64,000 bases of DNA, taken from the NCBI GenBank assembly GCA_038049695.1, contig CP142459.1:68874001-68938000 (forward strand). Reading direction: 5' to 3'. This document shows, piece by piece, positions 50,481 to 62,026 of the stretch. The number at the start of each line of letters is the position of its first letter. Position 1 is the stretch's first letter. This DNA comes from Cinnamomum chago (lineage: Eukaryota > Streptophyta > Magnoliopsida > Laurales > Lauraceae). Under the pieces are notes generated by a model. It was not told the origin of the DNA. It saw only the letters and a program-made list of their open reading frames with translations, and searched no databases. A program made the position numbers and the translations under genes.

Positions 50481-51310
50481 CCACAGACATAAAGAACCAC
50501 CAAAAAAAAAAAAAAAAAAAAAATCACTGCAGCAAAGAAGTGAATACCATTTAAAGATTACCAAGATGTAACCTTAGTTTATGTTCATCAGGTGTGATTT
50601 GTGAAGGTACGTACAATGGGAGGTGTTTTTATATAGTCATTTCTCATAACTACAAAAGGCAAGATGCAGATTATGCAGAACACAACTGGAGTTTTTCTAG
50701 TTCTTGCTGTTAGATAAATTTCAGGAACGACCTCGAAAGGGTCCAACCTTGTGGCCCCTTATAATTGGTCTAAAGGCCCTTTGCATAATACATAAGAATT
50801 CATGATTAGATGAGCTCCATCAAAGGATTATTTTAAGAAGGTGAGGGGGAAAGGATATGAAGTGGATATGTAGATGGGACATTCATTTTCCTAGTTATCG
50901 AATTATTAGGATGATGGTTGGGTATTCATTTCTCATCTTCCCTTGATTCGACTCCCATCTAAGGGAAATTTATTTGATAGTCATGTTTGAATATTCACTT
51001 TTGGTTATTCATTTTGAAACACTTATGGAAATACAGTCCCAGGTATTCAATTACAATAAACAAATTGGCCTTAATTAACCTTTTGGACACCATACATCAG
51101 TGAATAGCTGCCAACAGCCCAAATTCCCTTTCTTTTCTCTTAACAGGTTTGGAAAACTTTGAGGCCTTAAGAAGGCACCTCTCGTGATTGAGTGGCCCTT
51201 TTTTTCAGACATGTACATATAACAGGGAGACCAAAACACTCCCCAAGAGTCTAACGCTTTCAGGTAGGTTCTGTTGATTGGACCTTTCCTGAGATTGGAA
51301 TGGCTGGCTT
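50481..51310. other. Intergenic, no gene recognised
   Basis: AT-rich sequence. The phrase around 50750-51060 (CATAAGAATTCATGATTAGA, GAGCTCCAT) recurs in diverged form at about 52100-52430, so both may be copies of an old repeat that I cannot name. Confidence 0.4.
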
Positions 51311-51870
51311 ACCCTTTTTTTTTTTTAACGGTAATGGTAGATTAGATTAAAGATTTTAAAAAGTACAATAACAAGAGAGAGCAAATAAAAGGTAAACTAA
51401 GGTATAGTGCTAAAAACCTACTAAAAAACAACAAAATAGATAGCCCAACTTTGCCGAAGCATCCACTATTCTGTTTGCTAGCCTATACATGTGGCGAAAT
51501 CCAACATTTATAGATGAGGATAAAGACTTGATTTCATTGAAAAGGAATTAAAATTGCCAAGGGCCCTTATCCAAACAACTCATCCATAGTATTGCTTTTG
51601 AATAATCACTTTCCACCACTACATTCCAAAAGTTATGAGATGAACAAATCCTTAGAGCTTCCAAAATAGCTAATTCTTCGGACTGATCATTAGAAGCTTA
51701 ATGCCTACATACTTTGAGAACATAAACAACATCTCTTTCTTATACTTTCTTAAGACGTATGCCAACTACACTTTCAAGATTTGATTTTTTCTTGGTGCAG
51801 TACTATCCACATTAAATTTAAGAACATTTTGATAAGGCTTATTATTAAAACAAGAGGAAGCAAATGATGA
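51311..51870 (-). mobile_element. LINE 3' fragment with RNase H domain, antisense
   Basis: Read on -, LKFNVDSTAPRKNQ is followed by LAYVLRKYKKEMLFMFSKYV and, after a frameshift, SNDQSEELAILEALRICSSH and VVVESDYSKAILWMSCLDKG. This is the reverse-transcriptase-associated RNase H (RVT_3 type) found at the end of plant L1 LINEs, with its catalytic Asp, Glu and Asp positions visible. A T-run at 51315-51326 marks the poly(A) end. It is 5'-truncated to about 560 bp and unlike the LINE at 44500-48356 in sequence. Confidence 0.82.
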
Positions 51871-53204
51871 TGAAGGACAAGAGATGCTCCATGTTCCTCG
51901 CAAAAGAGTCAGCTAGAACCGACATGGACACTAAAAATGGGACACTATCAAAATTTCTAAATCAACCATACTGTCATACATTGATCAAACTTATCATAGA
52001 TTCAAAGCTCAGCCAAAACTGAGTTGTATCAGGTAATATATGCATCTTTGACCAATGTTTCAGCTGATACATCTTCCTCCAGTACATTTAGGGCCCATTT
52101 GTTTGCTTAAAATATATTTGGGCTTGTATACAATACGTAGGAATTCAGGGTCAAATGAGCTACATTAATGGATTATTAAAAAAGGTGAGGGTAAAGGATA
52201 CACGGTGAGGAGTGGGGTGAAGGATATGAGATAAAGACCGGACCTTGACTTTCCTATCTTCTAAATTACTAGAGCGATAGCCATATATTCATTTTCCATG
52301 TTCCTTAGATTCAATTTCTACTTAATGAGAGATTATTTGATAGTCATTTTTTAAATATTCACCTTGATTTTTCAATTTTAACCACTTATAGAAATACAAT
52401 CTTAGGATTCAATTACATGAAACAAACATGCCCTAGTAAGGTCAATAAAATGCCAATTACCCAATTATCTCAAAGCAACCACATCCAAAAGATTAGGGTA
52501 TGGACTATGGACCCTTGTTTAGGTCTAATTGATGCTCGTTCCCAGTTCCCCATTTAAATTTTGAGTCTGGTTAACCCTCTGGTTTGTTTTGTTCCAGTCG
52601 GAGTCCCATTTACTTCATACCCAAATACCCACACATAGTATATACGTAATACAGCAGTAAATAAAATAAAATATAATAAACTAATCCTATTCGATCGGGT
52701 TGAGTTTTATATTCCTGTGTTTTTTTTTTTTTTTTTTGAATTACTTTTTGGCTCTTCCTTTTCATAGCCCAGGATGTGGGTTTCTTTAGCTTGGCTTGAC
52801 TTGTGTGCGCTTTTTTGGGTTGGCCCATTTATGGGTTCTTTGGTTTTTGCTTCCCCTCAACTGTTTCTTGTCTTGCATTGCAGCTAAGTGGAAGCATTAC
52901 CCTATTCTTTTGTATCTTTTACCTTTTTGGAATTTACTTACCATTTTCCAAAAAAAAAAATGTTAAATATATATATATAATATCAATAACAATTTGATAA
53001 ATATCGAATCCATCAAAGTACTTTCGGGTCCTGTATATTAAAGCTGGGTCAAGATCCGAATTTAGCTATCCTACTAAAAGCCACAGCAATTAGCAGCAAC
53101 TTAATAATGCAATGGAATGCAACTCATTGCTTAACCCTGTGCATCAGAACATATCTAGAGTCTTGACATACGTGTGCACATGCATCACAGGTAGTTAAGC
53201 TGAT

Positions 53205-53207
<3 letters not shown>
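51871..53207. other. Intergenic, no gene recognised
   Basis: AT-rich sequence with homopolymer T and A runs and the old repeat copy at about 52100-52430. No coding signal. Confidence 0.4.

Positions 53208-53247
<40 letters not shown>
53208..53247. repeat. (AG)20 microsatellite
   Basis: An uninterrupted AG dinucleotide run of about 40 bp. Confidence 0.95.
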
Positions 53248-53250
<3 letters not shown>

Positions 53251-56200
53251 AGTTGGTATGTCATGTTGGTGAAATGATACCGTAACTAGATATTTGTTGC
53301 ATCAGCTGTGAGTGTGAGAGTCGGATAATGGAGGGTACGAAACAATACAATTCCCGGAGAAGGCCTCTGATTTGAAACTCTCTTTTATTTGGAATCTTTC
53401 CATTGTAGTCTTGTAGTAGTTTTTTTTTTTCTTTGCCCCTCTCGCGTGAACCCTTCTCTTTTGTCTCTTCTTTCAACAACAACTAGAAAAAGTTACCTTC
53501 CTTCCTTTCTTAACTGGGAAAATTAAAAAAAAAAAAAAAAACAAACAAACAAAAGAAAGGAACCCTTTTTTCTTTTCTCTATAGTCTATAGTATTCTGCA
53601 ATCAACTGACTATCCCTATTCCTTTCTTCTTACTCTAGTGCAGCCCAAACCACCGGGGTTTCTGCACTTGCTGCTCCCATTCCAAAAGTCATTTGATGGT
53701 GGCCTATCAAGCTCTGATGACCAGTGGTCGACAGCTCCAACGCCATCATCACATGCATTGTCTCACCCCACTAACATGGGTGCATGGGAAACAAGGGGTT
53801 TCTCTTCTTGCATTGTCTGGAAAATGTACTGCATGTAGGATTCAGGATAACAATACTTGGAAAAGGATTGTTACTATTCCTATCTTTGATTAATGTAAAC
53901 TTGGTATATATTTTGAATGGTTAGACAAATATATCACCATCATCATCATAATGGGTTACTGCTCCTTCTTCTTTTTCCTTTTTCCTTTTTTCTTTTTTTA
54001 ATGTCACTCATGAGTCATCCTTATGTAAGACTTGTGCTTTTCTAGCACATGATAACTATTTTGAGTTTTGACTTTTATTTTAAACTTTAATAGAAAGAGT
54101 GTAAAAAGGCTTTTTGGGGAGAAATTACTTGGATATATAGATCTTCACTAGACAAGTAAGACTAACAAAATATTTGCTTTGGCCTGAACAATATATGACT
54201 CACTGCTCAATTTACTCATTTTGAATAGGAAAAGGATAAGATGCAATGGGTTCTATATAACAAAGCATTATCTTTTTAGTGCTTAAATTCGTGAGAAGTG
54301 ATGCACTTCAATGCCCTAATAATGGTCTCTTCTTTTTGGCTTTAATCCATTGTTTTGACCACCTTAGCATAGCCAGTTCAGTTGTTCCTATGCAATCCCT
54401 CCACAATACATATAGGTACCAAAGTCCAAAAAGAAAAGAAAAGAAAAAAGTAGAATTAGTAGAACATCCTATAATATAAGTAGATCTGATGCTAAATTTT
54501 AATTAGTTAGATGAAAGTAGCACCGAAAGAAAAATAAAAACACAGTAAAAAAAAAAGTTTAAAGCAAATGTAGATTATTAGTATTGATAATAAAATCAAC
54601 ATTGCATGTTAAAGCTCATGAGATCTATTCATTAAAACTCTCCTAATAAAAATGTCACAACCTTAATAAACATATAACACCTATTCTGACACACTTATAT
54701 TAAAAACTTGAAAAAGAAACCTAATTATGAGGTTTGAATCATTTGATTTGTAGGGCCAAGACATTTATTCCCATGTAACTATAAAAAAAATCAAGATCTA
54801 CAAACAAGAAGTTGGGTTAGGTGAGTAAATACAGGAGACTCTTAGATGATCAGTAATGTAAGAAAGATGTCTGTTACAATAAAATGGATTAATAAAACAT
54901 TAGAGGCAGCACTAATATAGTATGGTATAGTAAAGTAAAGTATCTATAGTACAATAAGTTGAAAGTGGGGGATGGCAAGAATAAAAAATGGTGACAGACA
55001 GGTGAGCGAGGGCTGTCGTTTCCCTCGTCCTCATTTGAGGTGCCGGCAGGGCATCGTCACCATTCCAGTGGGCCCCACCCCTGCTCCCCCTGAAATGTAC
55101 TGGGTCCCATGCCACGTCAACACCGTGGGGGGCAGGGAATCTATACAAACCGCAAGAAGCCCCTCAGAAAACGACAGACGCACATCCATGTCAGATGACA
55201 TATATACCTTCATTTTATTATTATTCTTATTATTATTTTTTTACTATGACTTTCCAATTCTCCCCTTCAATCTTCCTCCCATCACGTGCTTACTCGTCAC
55301 TTTTGAAAAATTAAATTGTTGGAATGATCATGCATTAATTTATTTTAGAGGCCACGTGTTAATAAGTTGGGTCTATTAGGTGAAATCTGATTGTTCAATA
55401 GATAAATTTATTCTTAACTACTGGAATGATCATGCATCAATCTACCTTGGGGTCCCCCAATCCAGAAGTGAGGCCAACAAGTGGGCCTTAAAAATGATTC
55501 AGATCACTCTTGAGCAATAAACAATATCAGATGGTAGATAGATGAAGGGAGAGGTCTTCTTAGCCATGTGATGAGTTGATGTGTGTCCATGTTTTTGGGT
55601 CGAACTCTTGTAGGTTTTTTTTTTTTTTTTTTTCTTTTCATGTTGGTCGAAGACTTGGCTCCAAACAGTTTCATAACTTTTTCTATATTTAAAACGAGAT
55701 TTCTCATCCATATGGTCATGGTCAATGTCTCGGGGAATTAAATTATCAATTGGGATGGAGAGAATTATGAAGTAATTATTAGAGAGAAGTTATAATTGCA
55801 CGTGACTTGTGCGGCCTCTGTTTGAAGAATCAGCATGAGCTGACAGCTGGTTGAATAATCGGCTGGAAGTGGTGGGGAGGATTGGTGCAAAAAAAAAAAA
55901 CAAGTGAAATGTGATTAGTTATTTTAACAACTTTACTCTTCTTCTACCAAAAAAAAAAAAAAAAACAACAACTTTACTCGTCCAAATGCATTTCAAGGGT
56001 CACATGTGTATAATGTTGAGAATTTCCCTCATTAGTGGCTTTGCTGGTGGATTTTCATTATTAGCGATCAACTCCTAATGAATATTGAGAATTTCATTAT
56101 GTTATAAACAACACTGTGACAGTGATACACAGTTTTTTATACACTTTGGTGTTACATTTTTTTAAAGAGAAAAAGATCAAGATTTTTGGTTTTTTTTTTT

Positions 56201-57529
56201 TCTCATTTATGCAAAATGGCCTTTTCTTTTGTGGTTCATGAAGTTTCAACATTATATAAGCAAATAAGTTCTTGTGGTTCATGAAGTTTCAACATTAGAG
56301 AAGCAAATTCAAGGGCATTTTATTTTATTGGAATTCAAGGAATTCCTAAAATTCTCCAACACATTGCAATTCCCAAATCCTCTTTTCTATTTGAGCATGC
56401 ACAAATTCCAATAAAAAGCAAAGGGTCAGAATTCTAGTAATTTCAAAGATCAGTTGAGACTATTTAAGTAGCTCGAAATTTAAAATTTTCGTGAAAAAAC
56501 ATAGTTATCACATTATGCCCTGACTATTTGGATGCAAAGGAAGATGTGAAGGAGAATTTTTTTTTTAAAAATCTCGTCCTTTTCTTTTCATTTGAATTCA
56601 TTTAAAAGGAGTAAACTAATCCTCCTTTGAATATACATTTGTTAAAAAAAAAGAAGCAGTGGATAAAACGCCATTTTCTTAAACAAAATTAAACTTGTAC
56701 TATTGACACATGGTATCTATACTTTTAATAATGATTTTTTATCCAAATTAAGGTTCAAAATAATTTCTCTTACATTGCTTTCTTTCCTAAAATTTAAATA
56801 TGGTGATCAATCATTGTCATTACAAGAGAAAAGTGGTGATTCTCCACTAAACGGATGCTAGTAATATGACAAGGAAAAACAAAATAATGAGAGAGTTTTC
56901 TGCACCCATTTTCCCCACATCCAAATGGGCCCCCCATTACTTTTGACACGAGTCAATCCGAAATGTGGGCCCCACAAAGTGCCCTTCTATTCAGCTGGCA
57001 CAAGTGTTACGATTCCATGACCTAGCAGGCCCAAGTGGGATGGCATACGTGTCAAAGATTCGCAGTCACCCAACAAACAGATCATGTAACTGCTTTGTGG
57101 TTCACAAGATGAGGACGGCTAGTAGCCTGTTTCTCCAAGTCGAAATTGATTTCATACAATCTGTAGCCAATGCTGCTATTCTTGGTTGTTCTATATATGT
57201 TGGGCTATGGTCTAGAATCTGTACATTCACTTGAGTAAGCAATGATTGGTCCCTAAATATGTGTGAGACTGAGGTGCCAACACCACTGTTTAAGTATGTG
57301 TGTGTTGGCATCAATGCTTGTTATTTTCAAATTTTTTTTCCGAAGGGCATAATATTGATTCCAATAAAGCAGGAAAAGGAGAATTCTCTACATATGTTAT
57401 GACCTTGACAAATTTGAGAGCTTTTTATAAATATAGTAGGTCTTTATCATAAAGTTATTATCCTTCTTATAAGAGAGGGATGCATAGGAGAAGATTATCC
57501 CATCGTCTTAAATTATTCATCCGTTAAAG
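53248..57529. other. Intergenic, with a GC-richer block at 54980-55200
   Basis: No gene is supported. An open frame at 53638-53838 follows an acceptor-like GTGCAG and is less AT-rich than its flanks, but I recognise no family. The block 54980-55200 contains GTGGGCCCCAC, CCACGTCA and, downstream, ATATATACC at about 55199, so it resembles a promoter without a visible gene. Another GTGGGCCCCAC is at about 56965. The rest is AT-rich. Confidence 0.4.
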
Positions 57530-57540
57530 TTCAAGAACGG

Positions 57541-57689
57541 AATCATGAGGGATAGCTTAGTTGGCATAGGACTACAGTTTGCATTAATTAGGAGGTTGAA
57601 GGTTCGAAACTGCACTATGACACTGCGGCCACAGGGGATTTATCTTAACTCCATTATAATAAAGGAAAGAAAAAAAAAAGAAAAAAAAA
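57541..57689 (+). mobile_element. tRNA-derived SINE with 11-bp target duplication
   Basis: GGATAGCTTAGTTGGCATAG is the A-box region and GAAGGTTCGAAACTGC the B box. The body ends in an A-rich tail (57660-57689). It is flanked by TTCAAGAACGG (57530-57540) and TTCAAGAACAG (57690-57700), 10 of 11 identical, as expected for LINE-driven insertion. Confidence 0.82.
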
Positions 57690-57837
57690 TTCAAGAACAG
57701 ATAAATGTATCTTAACTAATGGTGCAACTTTTTCAAATTTAGTTTTTTCAGTGCTTATTTACTCTAGAATTCAATCGTTAGACGAATAAGATCTATGTCT
57801 AAGGAAGTAAACAGTTTATAACTCTCCCTACTTTGGT

Positions 57838-57838
<1 letters not shown>
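57690..57838. other. Short AT-rich spacer
   Basis: Sequence between the SINE and the compound microsatellite, with no feature seen. Confidence 0.5.

Positions 57839-57936
<98 letters not shown>
57839..57936. repeat. (CT)40-(GT)8 compound microsatellite
   Basis: About 80 bp of uninterrupted CT pass directly into eight GT units. This is the longest simple repeat in the window. Confidence 0.95.
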
Positions 57937-58917
57937 TTTCTTTGCCCTCACTCTTCATGTTTCCAAAAACCTGCAAAATATTGCAGAAAAGAGCTCAAAT
58001 GGAAATGCGTCTTTATGAAGAGTCACATCTTGTTAGACAATGTTGACTCTCTCTTACGTTACAGAACTTAATTAGAACTGAATAAATATGGGCATAATCC
58101 GGAAATTCTGCAGTGACTTAATCGATCCAGTAGAAAGAAAGACATGCATGGTTAAGTTGCTTGAAGTATAATTTAAGCAACAAAAGCATATGTGCCTTCA
58201 AATGAATGACCAAGTAAGTCCCTCGATGTTTGTAAGATTGGAACATTTGGTCGTGCTATCATACAAACTCATTTCAACTTCTAATTTCTCATTGGTTCGG
58301 GTAGATGAAAAACTATATGTACTTTATAGATATGTATTCTTACAATAGTGGTAATGTTTTAAAATTTTAATTGGGCCGATTGATCCTCTAGGTTAGACCG
58401 TAACCACTACAAGTAACTGACTACTTATCCTCATGTCTCTTTTTTTTTTGGTATCTAAATTAGGGGGGTTGAAACGTCAGCCCTTTAGTGAGGGAAGTAG
58501 ACCTTGGGAGAGGTAGGATAGCTCTCTGGAGAGAAAAGGTGAGTACCCAAGTTCAACTTTGGATAACCAGATAAGAACTGCGGCCTCTTGTCACTAGGAA
58601 AAGAGGCCATTCTTTTAACCTTAGTTAAATTATGTAATACATTGTTCAACAGTTAAAAGGAAATTAAACCAGCCAATATTAACCCCTGATGACAAGGATA
58701 TTTTGCCCAACCTCTATCAATGATGAGTTGTTTCCACCCGCCAACCCGACTAACAGTCATGTATCTTGATGGGACCTATCTTGACCCTCATCTCTAAGTT
58801 GGGGTTATGTAGTCTCTTGTTTCTTCTGCAAGTTTTGATGGCCTTTTTGTTGGCAAGGCCGGCTCGAGATAATTTGAGGCCTAAAGCGACAATCCTAAAT
58901 GAGGCCTCGAATTATCT

Positions 58918-58957
<40 letters not shown>

Positions 58958-61190
58958 AAGTTTTGAGGGATTCGTATTTTCTAATAGATACATTTATCAT
59001 TTATAAATTATAACTAATAATATTTATAAATAAAACGAACACTAACTATAATAAACATACAGTACGAGCATGGAATTAAAAAAAAAACCTTAAAATCATA
59101 AAACAATAGAACCTGATTTAGTGATTTATCATTATTGGCCATAAAGATTTTAGATATAGATGAATTTTGAATTTAATCCAGCTTTTTCATTATGAAAAAG
59201 AATGGATTATATTTGAGTTTGTGGGTTATGATTAACATATACTATAAAAAAGACTCACATATTATCAGAATATATCCACATGTATTGTTAAAAAGAAGAC
59301 AAAACTAGATTAATAAATCTTTAAAGAATATTGGTTTAGAAATAAAAAAAGTAATTATAGAGAAAGACAATCTATGAGAGAGACAGAGGGTGAGAGGGTA
59401 AAGAGAACGTGAGATAGAAAAGCATGGGTGAAGAAACATTCATTTGAAAAACCTCATTGGTGAGGTGGTAAGGAGGTTGGGTTGAGATTTGTTGGGATTT
59501 AAAAAGACACTATGCAGAAAAAAAGAAGGATGACACTTGCTTTAATGTTTTGTTTAAATGTGAAAAGATGACTTTAATGAGATGTAATACTAATTACTAT
59601 TATGGGGCATTGAGAGAAAAAAAACTATGACAGTTGCTTGAATGTTTTTTTTTTTAGAATTTGAAAAGATTTTTGTGGGGCCTTAATTTTTGAGGGGGCT
59701 AAAGCAATGACTTTTCTTGCCCAATGGTCGAGATGCCCCTGTTTGTTGGGTTGGGCTGAGGATGAAACAAGTTTGGGTTAATTTACTAAAGGTTTAGAAA
59801 CTATTGGCCTTATATTGATTCTTGATTAGTTGGAACAAGGGTATGGTAATTATTATTATTTTTTATAAAAAAAATGTTTATGAGAGACCAAATTAACAGG
59901 CTTAGGTGAGTAAAAGGACCTAAATGATTTTGGATCATATCATCAAAGTCTTATCCCAATCGAATACCAAAGTAGTTTTGGATATCAAGAACAATTTTTA
60001 AACTACTTTTTTCTTGGGCCTTCTCTAAAAAGAAAAAAAAATATGAGCTTCTCCAACTTAGTGCCAAAAAAAAAGAGGAAGATAGGAGCTTTGAAAATCC
60101 CAGAATTTAATACTAAAAGCACATTTAGCCTAATTGCTCTGAATTTCTTAATATTTAACATAAGAAATCTAATATATATAATTAGCGGAGATTTTCACCT
60201 ACAAGGAGATTGCATATGCATAATGTGGTTTGACTTGTGTAACCCACTCAGATGCTTTTCTATCATTGGGGATGGATGAATGGAAAAAACTGTTTATGAA
60301 TAAAAGTTATTTAAAAAGTCAACTCCATCAAATCATCTTAGTCCATTTGATATAATAGTCTTAAAATTTAGTGCCCTTTTAGCTATAGAATTTTTTTTTA
60401 ACCGTGAGTAAATGCTTAATGAGCACAAAATTAGTGTCAAGAAGAGATAAGAGCGTGTAAAGAGTTAAATCATCGAAGGTTGGCCCATGTGGGCTGTATC
60501 TGCAGGAGGAAACCCATGTTTTTGTCATGCATCTCTCTCTGCTTGAAAGTTTAGCTTTTGAAAAGTTCCCATCATGTTAGGATTTTCTTTGAAAAGATGA
60601 TGAAATGGGTCCAAGTACATTGGACCACTTTATTTGAAAATCTTTTAACATAAGTTGGGCGTCATCATGACTAATCAATCTGATGATTTTCTGCTGTGTT
60701 CGAGAGAAAAGGACGTACTTGATATAAAGTGGAAGGAAAGGGAAGCATTCATTTGCATCACATGAGGTTAGCAATCAAGTTACATGCCCAATTTCATCAA
60801 CTACTGTTCTTATCCTAAGAATGAAGACTTCTTTCCTTTCCAATTAACATTTCTAGATGTCTTTCCTTCCCATTTAACATTCCCATGTAATAATCCCTGT
60901 CAGCTCCTACATTTTGATAGTGGGGCCATTTGTTCAATACAACCAATATTGAACCAGGAAATATGCCTTTCGGGTACTGTGACCACTATGAAACAAAATC
61001 ATGTTGGGTCGAACATGGAAAAAAAAAAAAAAAACTTTTGAATTTCTCTTTAATATCAAAAGACACATTCATTAATGGACGGTTAGGGATTGTTATAAAA
61101 AAAAAAAATCATGTTAGATTGGTCAGTATCTTAGAGGATGTTGACTTAAACAAAATCACCGTAGAGTGCTTCGTACAGCCAGAAAGAATG

Positions 61191-61233
<43 letters not shown>

Positions 61234-61778
61234 AAAACAAAACAAATCAAAAAGAAAAAGAAATACAAGTCTAACTAATTGGATGAATTGTTTTGGTCAA
61301 TGGTCATACTGTATTGACTTGTCAAAGGATGAACTAGTTCACCATCGACCCAGCACAATGAATCAATATTGCATTCACACTTTTATATATATCACTCTTA
61401 TCCCATGTAACCCTTCTTGTAGGGTAAATGGGAGCCACGACAAGCAGGAAAAAGGTGAGGGATCGAAAGATTTGGATGGAATCCCCACCTATATGTGTAA
61501 AATCTAAGTTAATTAAATTATTCTAATCATGAGATCCATGACTATCAAGTCTCACATTACTTTTAGAAGGCACCGATATTTATTTTTATTTTAATCCAAA
61601 GGGGAGAAAGAAAGGGCAATTGGTGTGAGGGTTGGATGGACATAGTAGGCCGTCGATTGCCCAAAAGGGAGGCCACATGATGAAATTAGACACGACCCTA
61701 CATAACGTAACATGGCATTTGTCCTATGGTCCTCCTTTAGTTTGAATTTTCTAACTAGTTTGATGTCCATAGGTCAAG
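57937..61778. other. Intergenic, no gene recognised
   Basis: AT-rich sequence with a (CT)n tract at about 58924-58956 and a (TA)n tract at about 61195-61227. A block at about 58440-58620 has a T-run at its left end and a weak B-box-like GTTGAACTTGG on -, which may be an old antisense SINE. No coding signal. Confidence 0.45.
61195..61227. repeat. (TA)16 microsatellite
   Basis: An uninterrupted TA run of about 33 bp. Confidence 0.92.
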
Positions 61779-61790
61779 TCATGTGGGATT

Positions 61791-62014
61791 TTTTTATTTT
61801 TTTTTTAACGGAGAGTACCAAACTCTTTAGGCTAGACTATTCCCTTTGGGCCCAGAGAGAAGCCGGGTAGAACCCCTACTCCTAGGTGGTAGCATAAGTG
61901 GACTCAATCTTCGGTTCTTGAAGAGAAGTGAATGGAGGTCTATACCAAGATCTCTAACTCCGAAAGAGGAAAGAACTGTAGTCCTGACCACATGGCCAAC
62001 CCTTTAAGGTTGAA
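61791..62014 (-). mobile_element. tRNA-derived SINE with perfect 12-bp target duplication
   Basis: TCATGTGGGATT stands at 61779-61790 and again at 62015-62026. On -, the element opens with GGGTTGGCCATGTGGTCAGG (A-box-like), has GGAGTTAGAGATC at the B-box distance and ends CTCCGTTAAAAAAA (T-run 61791-61809 on +). It is 224 bp long and different in sequence from the other SINEs here. Confidence 0.8.
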
Positions 62015-62026
62015 TCATGTGGGATT

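Noticed and set aside
57764-58018. Arg-Glu and Leu-Ser repeat proteins
   Set aside because: They are frames through the (CT)40 microsatellite.
58440-58620. Antisense SINE with T-run and weak B box
   Set aside because: No target duplication and no good A box; similarity to the SINE at 61791 could not be shown by eye.
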